From Cytobacillus oceanisediminis 2691 (GTDB taxonomy: Bacteria > Bacillota > Bacilli > Bacillales > Cytobacillaceae): a stretch of DNA of 64,000 nucleotides. Both the position numbers and the translations under genes were made by a program. Of this stretch, positions 53,906-62,751 are shown piece after piece. A model generated the notes under the pieces. The model did no database searches and was not told where the DNA came from. It worked only from the letters and a program-made list of their open reading frames with translations. Numbering within the stretch: position 1 is the stretch's first letter; each line of letters begins with the position of its first letter. The stretch spans positions 159,440 to 223,439 of the forward strand of contig NZ_VEEP01000011.1 of the NCBI RefSeq assembly GCF_007678455.1. The letters are read 5' to 3'.

Positions 53906-54736
53906 ATGACAAAGGTATTCAATGATTTGCTTAAGGAAAGAGAAAAAGATTTAGTTGACAAGATACACCAATCGATTAGTGACAACCAGCCGGATACCTT
54001 CCTGAAGCTTGCAAGACAATCACAATCCGAACTCTATAAAGAACAGATTGGAAAGTTAATTCGTTTATTAGAAAGGATTATGGAAGGAGAATCGGTTGAT
54101 CAGGACATACTTGATTGGGGAACAAGGGTAAGTGAGGACAAGGTTCGGCAAGGACTTTCACTTAGTGAATCGATTAAGCATTTTCATATCATTCGCGATG
54201 TGCTGTGGGATGAGTTTATAAGCATAACGGAAAATGATAGTCAGCTTACCATGGGAGAAGGTATGAGGGTAGGGAAAGTCATCAACGGATTTATAGATGA
54301 TTTGATACTTATTTTCTCTGCGTCCTATACAGGATTGGCGAATAAAAGGTTAAAAGCACAACAAGCAGTTATCGATGAGCTCAGTACTCCTGTGATTTCA
54401 ATCGTTGATGGAGTGGCAGTGCTCCCGATTATAGGCGATATCGATACCCATAGAGCAAGAGTTCTAAGGGAGCATACCTTGCGAGAAGCAAACCGCCAGG
54501 AAGTTGATTGCCTGATCCTGGATCTTTCAGGAGTATTCATTGTCGATACTATGGTGGCCCAGGAACTATTCAAGATCATCGACGGTCTGAAGCTTACTGG
54601 AGTGGAAGTGAATCTTACAGGTATCCGGCCTGAACTTGCCCATTCAGTTGTAACTCTCGGCATCAGGTTTGATGATGTAAAAATGTACAACAATTTGGGA
54701 CAGGCGCTGAAGGCCTTTGGAGTCGTCCGCAAATAA
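53906..54736 (+). CDS. RsbR-type STAS-domain stressosome protein
   Basis: The 276-residue protein has an N-terminal helical, non-haem globin-like RsbR domain (residues 1-145) and a C-terminal STAS domain (about 155-270). The STAS domain has the strand VISIVDGVAVLPIIGDIDTHRA and the phosphorylation-loop region LILDLSGVFIVDTMVAQEL. RsbR paralogues assemble into the stressosome, which controls SigB through RsbT. No rsbS or rsbT is adjacent, so this is a stand-alone paralogue. The RBS AAAGGAGAT precedes the ATG. Confidence 0.9.
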   Translation: MTKVFNDLLKEREKDLVDKIHQSISDNQPDTFLKLARQSQSELYKEQIGKLIRLLERIMEGESVDQDILDWGTRVSEDKVRQGLSLSESIKHFHIIRDVLWDEFISITENDSQLTMGEGMRVGKVINGFIDDLILIFSASYTGLANKRLKAQQAVIDELSTPVISIVDGVAVLPIIGDIDTHRARVLREHTLREANRQEVDCLILDLSGVFIVDTMVAQELFKIIDGLKLTGVEVNLTGIRPELAHSVVTLGIRFDDVKMYNNLGQALKAFGVVRK

Positions 54737-54774
54737 AAAACCGGCAAACCATCATCTGGTTTGCCGGTTTTTTA
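54735..54774. terminator. Bidirectional terminator between rsbR-like and plsY
   Basis: AAAAAACCGGCAAACCA and TGGTTTGCCGGTTTTTT form a perfect 17-bp stem. Confidence 0.92.
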
Positions 54775-54784
54775 TTTGACTGTT

Positions 54785-55369
54785 TTACAGCCACGTGATC
54801 TTTGGTTCTGTTTTATTTCGGATTCTCTTAATATTTGCCCTATGCCTGTATATTACGAAGGTTGCCAGCACCGCAACGACCAATATTAGAGGAAGATCCC
54901 GGGTGAAAAGTGAGTAAATGAAGGCAGCAATCCCAGTCAAAATGGAAGAAAGAGAAACATATTTTGTTATGTACAAGCTTATGAAAAAGAAGATCAGCAT
55001 GAACAAGAATAAAACCGGTACATAGGCAAGCAAAACACCGCCGGAAGTAGCGACCGCTTTTCCGCCGCGAAAGCCCGCAAATATAGGGTACATATGTCCA
55101 ATTACTGCAAAAATACCAACCAGCAGGGTGTGGATTTCAGCATCAAGAAGTAAAGGAAGACTTGCAGCAAGAGTACCTTTAAGTACATCAGCGATACTCA
55201 CCGCCATTCCTGCTTTAACACCTAGTGTCCGGAATGTGTTTGTGCCCCCTAAATTCCCGCTCCCATGTTCACGGATATCTTTGCCATAGAATACTTTTCC
55301 CACAATCAATCCAGAAGGAATCGATCCGAGCAAATAAGCTAGAATAATAATAATTGCATTTAATGCCAT
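54785..55369 (-). CDS. plsY: Glycerol-3-phosphate acyltransferase PlsY
   Basis: The 194-residue membrane enzyme transfers an acyl group from acyl-phosphate to glycerol-3-phosphate, the first step of phospholipid synthesis. It has five hydrophobic segments and the three PlsY motifs: [28 protein letters not shown] and [12 protein letters not shown]. Its position after the yne genes matches B. subtilis. The RBS AGGAG precedes the ATG. Confidence 0.94.
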   Translation of the reverse strand: MALNAIIIILAYLLGSIPSGLIVGKVFYGKDIREHGSGNLGGTNTFRTLGVKAGMAVSIADVLKGTLAASLPLLLDAEIHTLLVGIFAVIGHMYPIFAGFRGGKAVATSGGVLLAYVPVLFLFMLIFFFISLYITKYVSLSSILTGIAAFIYSLFTRDLPLILVVAVLATFVIYRHRANIKRIRNKTEPKITWL

Positions 55370-55645
55370 GAAATATTCTCCTTTAAAGATTTTACGGTTC
55401 TTTTATTTTACCACGTTCTCCTGAAAACACCATGTAATTCTTGAAACAAAGGTTTCATCCGGCTTAGTATATTTTCCAAAACTGTTAAATTAGAATATTC
55501 TTTTATACTCAGATTTGCTATTCGAAGAAATAGCAGAGTTTGTTCGATTTGGAATCAGTTAATTTCCCGGCTGCATGCTTGCTAAGTTTATAACTTGCTT
55601 AAGAAGTGAATAAGTATACTATCAAAGTTTAAGGAGTCCTGCCCG

Positions 55646-57082
55646 ATGGTGAAGTTTAAGAATATGATAAAAAGTAAAAAGCTTATGTTCATGCTGTTCA
55701 TTGGGTTATTGGTTCTCCTGACAGCCTATTATCATACACATAAAGACCTTCCGCCAGGCCTTTCCTACGAAGGTGATGTCCATAGGGCAAAGAATGTGCG
55801 ATTTTTATATGATCTTACCTATCAAGGAAAAGATGGCAAAAGAAAAACTGAACAGGAAATTTTTGATACTGTTTTGAAGAGGATCGAAGAAGCAGAAGAT
55901 TTCATCGTCCTCGATATGTTCCTGTTCAATGATTACTATAATGAGGATCTTGGATTTCCTGACTTAAGCCGGAACATCACCGATAAACTGATCGCCCAAA
56001 AGAAGAAACATCCCAATCTCAGAATTGTCTTCATTACTGATGAAATCAACCTGACATATGGATCCCATAAAGCCAAATTTTTAAAAGAATTAAGGGAGAA
56101 TGAAATCGAGGTTGTCTTTACTGACCTGGACCCTTTGCGGGATTCCAATCCGCTATATTCAGCAGTTTGGAGATTATTTTTTCAGTGGTTTGGTCAATCC
56201 GGTGAAGGCTGGATACCGAACCCCATGGCCAAGAATGCTCCTGATGTAACGATCCGTTCTTATCTCGAATTGATGAACCTAAAGGCGAATCATCGGAAAG
56301 TGTTTGTGACTGAAAAAACGGCCATTATTACATCTGCCAATCCTCATGATGCTAGCGGTTTGCATTCGAATATCGCCCTTGAAACAAGCGGAAATATTAT
56401 CGGAGATATCCTCGAGTCGGAACAGGCTGTCGCCGACTTTTCGGGAGGGCCTGAGCTTCCTGAATACATGCCAAAAAAAGAAACTGGCCCCTTTGAAGTC
56501 CAGGTCCTGACGGAAAGCAAGATTCTCAAACATATCCTGAATGAGTTGAAGAAAAGTGAAGAGGGTGACCAAATTTGGATCGGAATGTTCTATCTTGCTG
56601 AAAGATCCGTTATTGATGAAATCGACAAGGCGGCCGATCGAGGTACGAAAATAAAGATCATTCTCGATCCCAATAAAAATGCCTTTGGAAATCAGAAAAC
56701 CGGTCTTCCAAACATACCGGTTTCGGCAGAAATCAGAAATCTGGGCAGTGATAACATCGAGGTTAAATGGTACAAGACGGGAGAAGAACAGTATCATACC
56801 AAAATGATTTATTTTGACCGTAAGGATAAGGATGTCATAGTAGGAGGATCAGCTAATTTTACCCGAAGGAATCTGGTTGACCTAAATCTGGAAACCAATA
56901 TGAAAGTATCCGCTCCTTCCGACAGTGAGCTCGCCAGGGACGTTGACCAATATTTCAAGAAAATCTGGAATAACGAATCTGCAGTATACACAGTAGAATA
57001 TGAAGAAAACAAGGACAAAATGACACCATTTAAATACATTGTCTACTGGATTCAAAGAATATTATGGTTTACCAGCTATTAA
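55646..57082 (+). CDS. Phospholipase D-like protein, membrane-anchored
   Basis: The 478-residue protein has one N-terminal membrane segment (about residues 13-27) and two PLD half-sites. The first is NHRKVFVTEKTAIITSANPHD and the second YHTKMIYFDRKDKDVIVGGSANFT, each giving an HxK followed by the SAN motif. The first lacks the usual Asp at its expected place, the second has it. Relatives are cardiolipin synthase-like, but the length and anchor differ. The substrate is unknown. AAGGAGT precedes the ATG. Confidence 0.85.
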   Translation: MVKFKNMIKSKKLMFMLFIGLLVLLTAYYHTHKDLPPGLSYEGDVHRAKNVRFLYDLTYQGKDGKRKTEQEIFDTVLKRIEEAEDFIVLDMFLFNDYYNEDLGFPDLSRNITDKLIAQKKKHPNLRIVFITDEINLTYGSHKAKFLKELRENEIEVVFTDLDPLRDSNPLYSAVWRLFFQWFGQSGEGWIPNPMAKNAPDVTIRSYLELMNLKANHRKVFVTEKTAIITSANPHDASGLHSNIALETSGNIIGDILESEQAVADFSGGPELPEYMPKKETGPFEVQVLTESKILKHILNELKKSEEGDQIWIGMFYLAERSVIDEIDKAADRGTKIKIILDPNKNAFGNQKTGLPNIPVSAEIRNLGSDNIEVKWYKTGEEQYHTKMIYFDRKDKDVIVGGSANFTRRNLVDLNLETNMKVSAPSDSELARDVDQYFKKIWNNESAVYTVEYEENKDKMTPFKYIVYWIQRILWFTSY

Positions 57083-57085
57083 CCA

Positions 57086-57116
57086 AAAGGACACCGACAC
57101 TGGGTGTCCTTTCTTG
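57086..57116 (+). terminator. Terminator after the PLD-like gene
   Basis: AAAGGACACC and GGTGTCCTTT form a perfect 10-bp stem, ending in a short T-rich tail. Confidence 0.8.
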
Positions 57117-57269
57117 TTTGAGAGCTTGGATGGAAGCCCTTGAATGCCTGTGACAAAAACTAATCATCCTTATATATATCTTTAATTAAAATATTATTAT
57201 AGACTAAATGCATCAGTGTGCTGCACATGGGTTATACATTTAGAAACTTATTAGAACGGAGATCCACAT

Positions 57270-58574
57270 ATGAAAACTTTTCTTTCAGCCATACAGTGGA
57301 TGGCTTTTATTATTGCCGGCTCAATTGTTGCCCCTATTGCGATTGCAGATGTTTTTCATCTTAATGAAATACAGACAACCGGCCTGGTTCAAAGGACAAT
57401 GTTTGTATTGGGAATATCAAGTCTTCTGCAGGCTTTGATCGGCCACCGGCTGCCGATCAACGAGAGACCTGCCGGTTTATGGTGGGGTGTCTTCACGATC
57501 TATGCAGGTTTAAGTACTGCCTTGTTCACTTCTAATATTGAGACCCTTCAGGCACTGGAAGGCGCCATGATTGTAAGCGGAGTGGTCTTTTTCCTGTTAA
57601 GCTTTTTTAAGCTGATCGACAAGCTGGCAAAATTGTTCACGCCTGTTGTCAGTGGAATTTATCTGCTGCTGCTGGTTATCCAATTAAGCGGTTCATTTCT
57701 TAAGGGGATGATGGGGATTGGGAGAGGCAATAGCGAAGTGAATCTTTCAGTCGCTTTATTCAGCTTGTTTCTGGTTGCTTTAACATTTTACTTAACCCGT
57801 CACCGTTTAAAACTAATCAGTCAGTATGCCATATTGATCAGTTTGGGTACAGGTTGGCTGCTTTTTTCACTGCTTGACTTAGGGGAGACTTTTCATCGGT
57901 ATGAAGGACCTGTGTTTGCTTTCCCGGATGTTCTGGCTTTCGGGACGCCTATTTATGATTCAGGTCTGATGGTAACCTCTGTATTCATCACCTTCTTACT
58001 CATAACCAATATGCTCGCAAGCATCAGGGTAACAGGCCAAGTGCTGAATGATCTGGGAGCTGATAATCGTGAATACCGTTACCGTGCCAGCGGATATACC
58101 GCCGGAATCAATCAGATCCTTGGAGGGTTATTCTCTGCCATTGGTTCTGTGCCTATTTCAGGAGCAGCCGGGTTTATCGCAACAACAAGAATCACAAAGC
58201 TGCTGCCGTTCATCATTAGTTCTTTATTCATAATCGGAGCGAGCTTCCTGCCGCAAGTCATGTCTGTATTTGCCGCATTGCCAGCACCTGTCGGCTATTC
58301 AGTCACGTTTGTGATCTTTGCTAATATGATTGGAATTGCATTTTCCGAATTCGACCGGGAAAATGACAAACATAGGACACGGGCGGTTATTGGAACCTCC
58401 CTGTTTGCAGGCGTAGGGTCCATGTTTGTACCAGCAGAAGCATTCAGCCATGTTCCTCCTATCATGGTTTCAATCCTGAATAATGGTTTGATTCTTGGGA
58501 CGTTAATAGCAGTTATAACTGACCAGTTCTCATTAGCCAGGAAAAGGAAAATGCAAACTTTTAAAGAAGCTTAA
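57270..58574 (+). CDS. NCS2-family purine/xanthine or uracil permease
   Basis: The 434-residue membrane protein has about 12 to 14 hydrophobic segments. It shows NCS2 features such as QWMAFIIAGSIVAPIAIAD near the start and GGLFSAIGSVPISGAAGFIATT around TM10, where substrate-binding residues lie. The NCS2 family carries xanthine, uric acid or uracil. It is a different subgroup from the permease at 42.0-43.3 kb. GGAGATCC precedes the ATG. Confidence 0.85.
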   Translation: MKTFLSAIQWMAFIIAGSIVAPIAIADVFHLNEIQTTGLVQRTMFVLGISSLLQALIGHRLPINERPAGLWWGVFTIYAGLSTALFTSNIETLQALEGAMIVSGVVFFLLSFFKLIDKLAKLFTPVVSGIYLLLLVIQLSGSFLKGMMGIGRGNSEVNLSVALFSLFLVALTFYLTRHRLKLISQYAILISLGTGWLLFSLLDLGETFHRYEGPVFAFPDVLAFGTPIYDSGLMVTSVFITFLLITNMLASIRVTGQVLNDLGADNREYRYRASGYTAGINQILGGLFSAIGSVPISGAAGFIATTRITKLLPFIISSLFIIGASFLPQVMSVFAALPAPVGYSVTFVIFANMIGIAFSEFDRENDKHRTRAVIGTSLFAGVGSMFVPAEAFSHVPPIMVSILNNGLILGTLIAVITDQFSLARKRKMQTFKEA

Positions 58575-58664
58575 TAGTATACTGTTCTTCAGGTTAATAA
58601 GTTAAAATAATTCTTTTAGAGGGTAGGATAAAAGTAAAGAAACTAAACATTGGAGTGATGGAGG

Positions 58665-59078
58665 ATGGAAATGAAGTATCCAAGCCGTGAAGAAATCGGC
58701 AAGATTTTAAAAAAGTCAAAAAGGATAGCGGTAGTGGGCTTAAGTGATAATCCGCAGCGAACTTCATACATGGTATCTGAAGCCATGCAGAAGGCAGGGT
58801 ATGAAATTATCCCAGTGAATCCTGCAGTGGAGGAAGTACTTGGCGTAAAAGCGGTAAAGTCCCTTAAAGAAATAGACGGTCATGTTGATATCGTAAATGT
58901 CTTCCGAAGGTCGGAATATTTGATGGACGTCGCTAAGGAATTTGCAGAAATTGATGCGGATATCTTCTGGGCACAGCTAGGTCTCGAAAATGAAGAAGCT
59001 TATCGCTTTTTGAAAGAAAAAGGGTACACCGTGATCATGGATCGCTGTATAAAGGTAGAGCATGCTTTAACTAAATAA
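58665..59078 (+). CDS. yneT: CoA-binding protein YneT
   Basis: The 137-residue protein has a Rossmann-type CoA-binding domain: KRIAVVGLSDNPQRTSYMV near residue 20, IIPVNPAVEEVLG, and VIMDRCIKVEH at the end. The function is unknown. Position after plsY matches B. subtilis yneT. Two starts are possible, 58665 and 58671, each with a GGAG-type RBS. Confidence 0.9.
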   Translation: MEMKYPSREEIGKILKKSKRIAVVGLSDNPQRTSYMVSEAMQKAGYEIIPVNPAVEEVLGVKAVKSLKEIDGHVDIVNVFRRSEYLMDVAKEFAEIDADIFWAQLGLENEEAYRFLKEKGYTVIMDRCIKVEHALTK

Positions 59079-59086
59079 TATCTTTG

Positions 59087-59120
59087 CGTGAGGAGGAACA
59101 GCTTCCTCACGTTTTACTTT
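59087..59120 (+). terminator. Terminator after yneT
   Basis: CGTGAGGA and TCCTCACG form an 8-bp stem, followed by TTTTACTTTT. Confidence 0.85.
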
Positions 59121-59149
59121 TATCGGCATTTATTAGTCAGGCTAGGGTC

Positions 59150-59835
59150 GCCTTCAGACAAAACCTGGTGGAATCGTCGTCGTTTTGTCTGAACCAGGGC
59201 CAACTTCGGACAAAATCAGGAGTAATCGGGGCTGAGTTGTCTGAACACTGTTCAACTTGGACAAATCCTGGTGGAATCGCCGTCGTTTTGTCTGAACCAG
59301 GGCCAACTTCGGACAAAACCTGGTGGAATCGCCGTTGATTTGTCTAAACTAAGGTCAACTTCGGACAAAATCAGGAGTAATCGCGGCTGAGTTGTCTGAA
59401 CAATGGTCAACTTCGGACAAATCCTGGTGGAATCGCCGTCGTTTTGTCTGAACCAGGGCCAACTTCGGACAAAATCAGGAGTAATCGCCGTTGATTTGTC
59501 TGAACCAGGGCTAACTTCGGACAAATCCTGGTGGAATCGTCGTCGTTTTGTCTGAACCAGGGCCAACTTCGGACAAAACCAGGAGTAATCACCGTTGATT
59601 TGTCTGAACCAGGGCCAACTTCGGACAAAACCTGGTGGAATCGCCGTCGTTTTGTCTGAACCAGGGCCAACTTCGGACAAAACCAGGAGTGATCGCCGTT
59701 GAGTTGTCTGAACAATGGTCAACTTCGGACAAAACCAGGAGTAATCGCCGTCGTTTTGTCTGAACCAGGGCCAACTTCGTACAAATCAGGAGTAATCGCC
59801 GTTGATTTGTCTGAACCAGGATGCACTTCAGATTA
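59150..59835. repeat. 52-bp tandem repeat array 3 (13 units)
   Basis: GTCTGAA, or in one unit GTCTAAA, starts at 59187, 59239, 59290, 59342, 59394, 59446, 59498, 59550, 59602, 59654, 59706, 59758 and 59809. The spacing is 52 bp, except two steps of 51 caused by single-base losses. Arms TTCGGACAAAA and TTTTGTCTGAA can form an 11-bp stem with one G-T pair. The arm is the same as in array 1, while the spacers differ (CCTGGTGGAATCGCCGTCG and related). Long open frames crossing the array follow from the low stop density and have no RBS. Confidence 0.95.
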
Positions 59836-59924
59836 AATGATCAATAGAAAATCTTTGTTTTATAATATTTATTAAGTAATGGTGATAAAGTAGATACATA
59901 TGTTTTGCGAGGCGGGAATGTAGA

Positions 59925-61037
59925 ATGGATTTTTTAGACAAGCAGCTGGCTCAGGAGATTGTTGACAGGACGATGGGAATCATCGGGAAAAATATCAATG
60001 TAATGGATAACCGGGGTGTCATCATTGGGTCGGGGGACCAGAAACGAATCGATGATATACATGAAGGTGCTGTCAATGTCATCAAACAGGGATCTGGCTA
60101 TGAAATTACAGAAAAAGAAGCAAAGAATCTCCATGGGGTGAAGGCAGGTATCAACCTTCCCATTCGCTTTGACGGAGAAATAGTTGGTGTTATCGGTATC
60201 ACTGGTTCTCCTGAGGAAATCAGAAGTTTTGGTGAACTTGTCAGGATGGCTGCTGAACTAAGTCTGCAGCAAGCAGTGCTAATGAATGAAATCCAGTGGG
60301 ATGAGAGGCTGAAGGAAGAGCTTGTCAGTCAAATTATCCATTCCCAAGGGAAGATGGATCCGCTTTTCCTGGAAAGGGCCATGCGTTTGGGAATTAATCT
60401 GGATTTACCTCGGATAGCGATGGTTATTTTAACTTCTGACAGGAAGAAAACCTTCACCTTTCTTAAAGGCAGACTGGAAAAGGATGACCTTTTGCTTATG
60501 CAGCATGACAGGATAGTGATTTTAAAGAGGATGCCTTCCGCCCAAAGTGCCAATCAGGTTAGAAAACTGGCAGAGGGATGGGTCGACAGTTATAAATCAA
60601 CCAGTGATGTGTACATAAAAATAGGTATTGGACAACAACACCCTGGATTGACAGGATTGGCAATGTCTTATCAACAGGCTGAACATACCTTGAAAGCAGG
60701 CCAGAAATTAGCACCTGACAAAGATATCTTCGTGTATGAAGATTATTATCTGCCTGTTTTCCTCCTAACAGCTTCAAATATGGGATTGACTGAGGGTTTA
60801 GAGCCTTATTATACAAGGTTAAAAGCCAGGGATACTAAAGGGGAATTGACTGAGTCATTAAGAGCACTGATTGATACCAATGGTGATATGAACAGTGCTG
60901 CGAAAATGCTTTTTATCCATAGGAACACCCTTAGGTACAGATTAGACAAGATAACAGAAATAACAGGCAAAGATCCTCGAAAAACCACGGATTTGCTTCA
61001 TCTTTACTTGTCATTTCTCAATAATGAACTTGAATGA
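59925..61037 (+). CDS. cdaR: CdaR/SdaR-type sugar diacid regulator
   Basis: The 370-residue protein has an N-terminal diacid-recognition domain (MDFLDKQLAQEIVDRTMGIIGKNINVMD ... GVKAGINLPI), a middle GGDEF-like region, and a C-terminal PucR-type helix-turn-helix (DTNGDMNSAAKMLFIHRNTLRYRLDKI). CdaR proteins activate glycerate, glucarate or galactarate genes. The next two genes, a GntP-type permease and glycerate kinase, point to glycerate as substrate or effector. It has its own terminator. Confidence 0.92.
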   Translation: MDFLDKQLAQEIVDRTMGIIGKNINVMDNRGVIIGSGDQKRIDDIHEGAVNVIKQGSGYEITEKEAKNLHGVKAGINLPIRFDGEIVGVIGITGSPEEIRSFGELVRMAAELSLQQAVLMNEIQWDERLKEELVSQIIHSQGKMDPLFLERAMRLGINLDLPRIAMVILTSDRKKTFTFLKGRLEKDDLLLMQHDRIVILKRMPSAQSANQVRKLAEGWVDSYKSTSDVYIKIGIGQQHPGLTGLAMSYQQAEHTLKAGQKLAPDKDIFVYEDYYLPVFLLTASNMGLTEGLEPYYTRLKARDTKGELTESLRALIDTNGDMNSAAKMLFIHRNTLRYRLDKITEITGKDPRKTTDLLHLYLSFLNNELE

Positions 61038-61052
61038 TTGTGCAAATGCACG

Positions 61053-61082
61053 AAAGATCTGTATTAATACAGATCTTTTTTT
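61053..61082 (+). terminator. Terminator after cdaR
   Basis: AAAGATCTGTATTAATACAG... folds into a near-perfect palindrome followed by a T-run, between cdaR and the permease. Confidence 0.85.
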
Positions 61083-61108
61083 GGTGGTTTGACCAATGAA
61101 ATCGAATG

Positions 61109-61123
61109 AGATAGCGCTTACAA
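61109..61123. promoter_or_regulatory. cre (CcpA) box overlapping the permease -10
   Basis: Read on the minus strand, TTGTAAGCGCTATCT matches the cre consensus WTGNAANCGNWNNCW at every defined position. It overlaps a possible -10 TACAAT (61119-61124). This implies glucose repression of glycerate uptake by CcpA. Confidence 0.65.
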
Positions 61124-61158
61124 TTGAGGTAATCAAAGATTTGAAGGAGGAACACAAC

Positions 61159-62427
61159 TTGGATATTCAAGTAAGCGCTTTCGGCGCATTAGTAGCCCTT
61201 ATCGTAGCTATATTCTTAATACTGAAAAAAGTTTCACCTGCTTACGGAATGATCGCCGGAGCATTGATTGGCGGTCTCGTTGGCGGCGTCGATGTTACAA
61301 ATACGGTTACCTTGATGATGGAGGGCGCCAAAGGAATTATTCCTGCTGTATTGCGCATCCTCGCTGCAGGTGTACTGGCCGGGGTCTTGATTGAATCAGG
61401 CGCAGCAGCAGTCATTGCGGAAACGATTGTTAAAAAAGTCGGGGAAACTCGGGCGTTGCTTGCTTTGGCAATTGCAACGATGATCCTTACGACAGTTGGT
61501 GTATTCATTGATGTGGCTGTTATCACAGTCGCTCCAATTGCCCTGGCAATTGCCAGCAAAGCAGGCATCTCAAAAACTGCGATTCTGCTTGCGATGATTG
61601 GCGGGGGTAAAGCCGGTAACATCATGTCACCAAATCCGAATGCCATTGCTGCATCCGATGCGTTCGGTGTTCCATTGACTTCAATCATGGCAGCAGGAAT
61701 CATCCCAGCTGCATTTGGACTTACAGTCACGTATATTTTAGCTAAAAAATTGGTTCATAAAGGTTCAAGCGTTTCAGCTGAGGAAAGCGAAACGAAAGTT
61801 AACGGGGAGCTGCCGCTTGTGGTGCCAGCGATTGTCGCCCCATTAGTGACGATTATCCTGCTTGCCCTTCGACCATTGTTTGATATAAACATTGATCCAA
61901 TGATTGCCTTGCCAGCCGGCGGGATTGCAGGAGCACTGGCAATGGGACGAATCAAGCATATCAATGACTATGCTGTATCAGGCCTTGGGAAAATGTCCGG
62001 TGTCGCTATCATGCTTCTGGGTACAGGTACTTTGGCGGGAATCATCGCGAATTCAGGCTTAAAGGATGTTCTCATCAACAGTCTTGATGCACTTGGACTT
62101 CCGGCCTTCGTTCTTGCACCTGTATCGGGTATCTTTATGTCTGCTGCTACAGCTTCGACTACTGCTGGAACAGCTGTTGCCTCCCAGGTATTTGGAACCA
62201 CCATTTTAGAAATGGGTGTAACTGCATTGGCGGGTGCGGCAATGGTGCATGCTGGTGCAACTGTGCTTGACCACCTCCCGCACGGAAGCTTTTTCCATGC
62301 AACTGGAGGAAGTGTGAATATGGAGATTAAAGAGCGTCTGAAATTGATTCCGTATGAAACTGCAATAGGTTTGACACTTGCCATCGTTTCAACCCTGATT
62401 TTTGGAATCTTTAAGTTCTTTGGATAG
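61159..62427 (+). CDS. gntP: GntP-family gluconate/glycerate permease
   Basis: The 422-residue membrane protein is a GntP-type proton symporter with about 12 hydrophobic segments. Family motifs include GVFIDVAVITVAPIALAIA, GGGKAGNIMSPNPNAIAASD and MVHAGATVLDHLPHGSFFH. I chose a TTG start at 61159, 8 nt after GAAGGAGG. The longer ATG at 61096 has no RBS, and the extra codons would cover the cre/-10 region. Given cdaR and glycerate kinase beside it, glycerate is the likely substrate. Confidence 0.88.
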   Translation: MDIQVSAFGALVALIVAIFLILKKVSPAYGMIAGALIGGLVGGVDVTNTVTLMMEGAKGIIPAVLRILAAGVLAGVLIESGAAAVIAETIVKKVGETRALLALAIATMILTTVGVFIDVAVITVAPIALAIASKAGISKTAILLAMIGGGKAGNIMSPNPNAIAASDAFGVPLTSIMAAGIIPAAFGLTVTYILAKKLVHKGSSVSAEESETKVNGELPLVVPAIVAPLVTIILLALRPLFDINIDPMIALPAGGIAGALAMGRIKHINDYAVSGLGKMSGVAIMLLGTGTLAGIIANSGLKDVLINSLDALGLPAFVLAPVSGIFMSAATASTTAGTAVASQVFGTTILEMGVTALAGAAMVHAGATVLDHLPHGSFFHATGGSVNMEIKERLKLIPYETAIGLTLAIVSTLIFGIFKFFG

Positions 62428-62466
62428 ATTTTTCGGTTAAATTTCTTCAGAAACCTTTTTGAAATT

Positions 62467-62651
62467 GGCTCTGTTAATTAAGGCTGTTGATTTTCGTTCC
62501 AGGCGCTTCGCTTTCCGCGGGACTGGCGCTGAGCCTCCTCATCGCTTTGCTCCTGCGGGGTCTCACCTGACCAGTTGAGCCCGCAGGAGTCTACGCGCCT
62601 TCCACTACAATCAACAGGGTTTAAAAATCAACATTCAGCCTTAACAGAGCC
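62467..62651. mobile_element. MITE-like hairpin element, copy 2 (short form, with target duplication)
   Basis: This 185-bp non-coding element is bounded by GGCTCTGTTAA (62467-62477) and TTAACAGAGCC (62641-62651), identical to copy 1 at 6084-6381. AAATT occurs directly on both sides (62462-62466 and 62652-62656), consistent with a 5-bp target-site duplication. The inner core also forms an inverted repeat. It separates the permease from glycerate kinase. Confidence 0.85.
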
Positions 62652-62751
62652 AAATTAAAAAATATATTTTCACAAAATCAATATGGATTATTTTAAACTC
62701 CATACCTTCCTTACACATTACTCCGTTAGTAAATGAGAGGAGAAACAAAGT

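Noticed and set aside
59252..59774. Long minus-strand open frames (up to 156 codons) across array 3
   Set aside because: They are made of the 52-bp repeat read in successive frames (three units give 52 codons). They have no RBS, and the plus strand is similarly open in places. This is a by-product of a stop-poor repeat.
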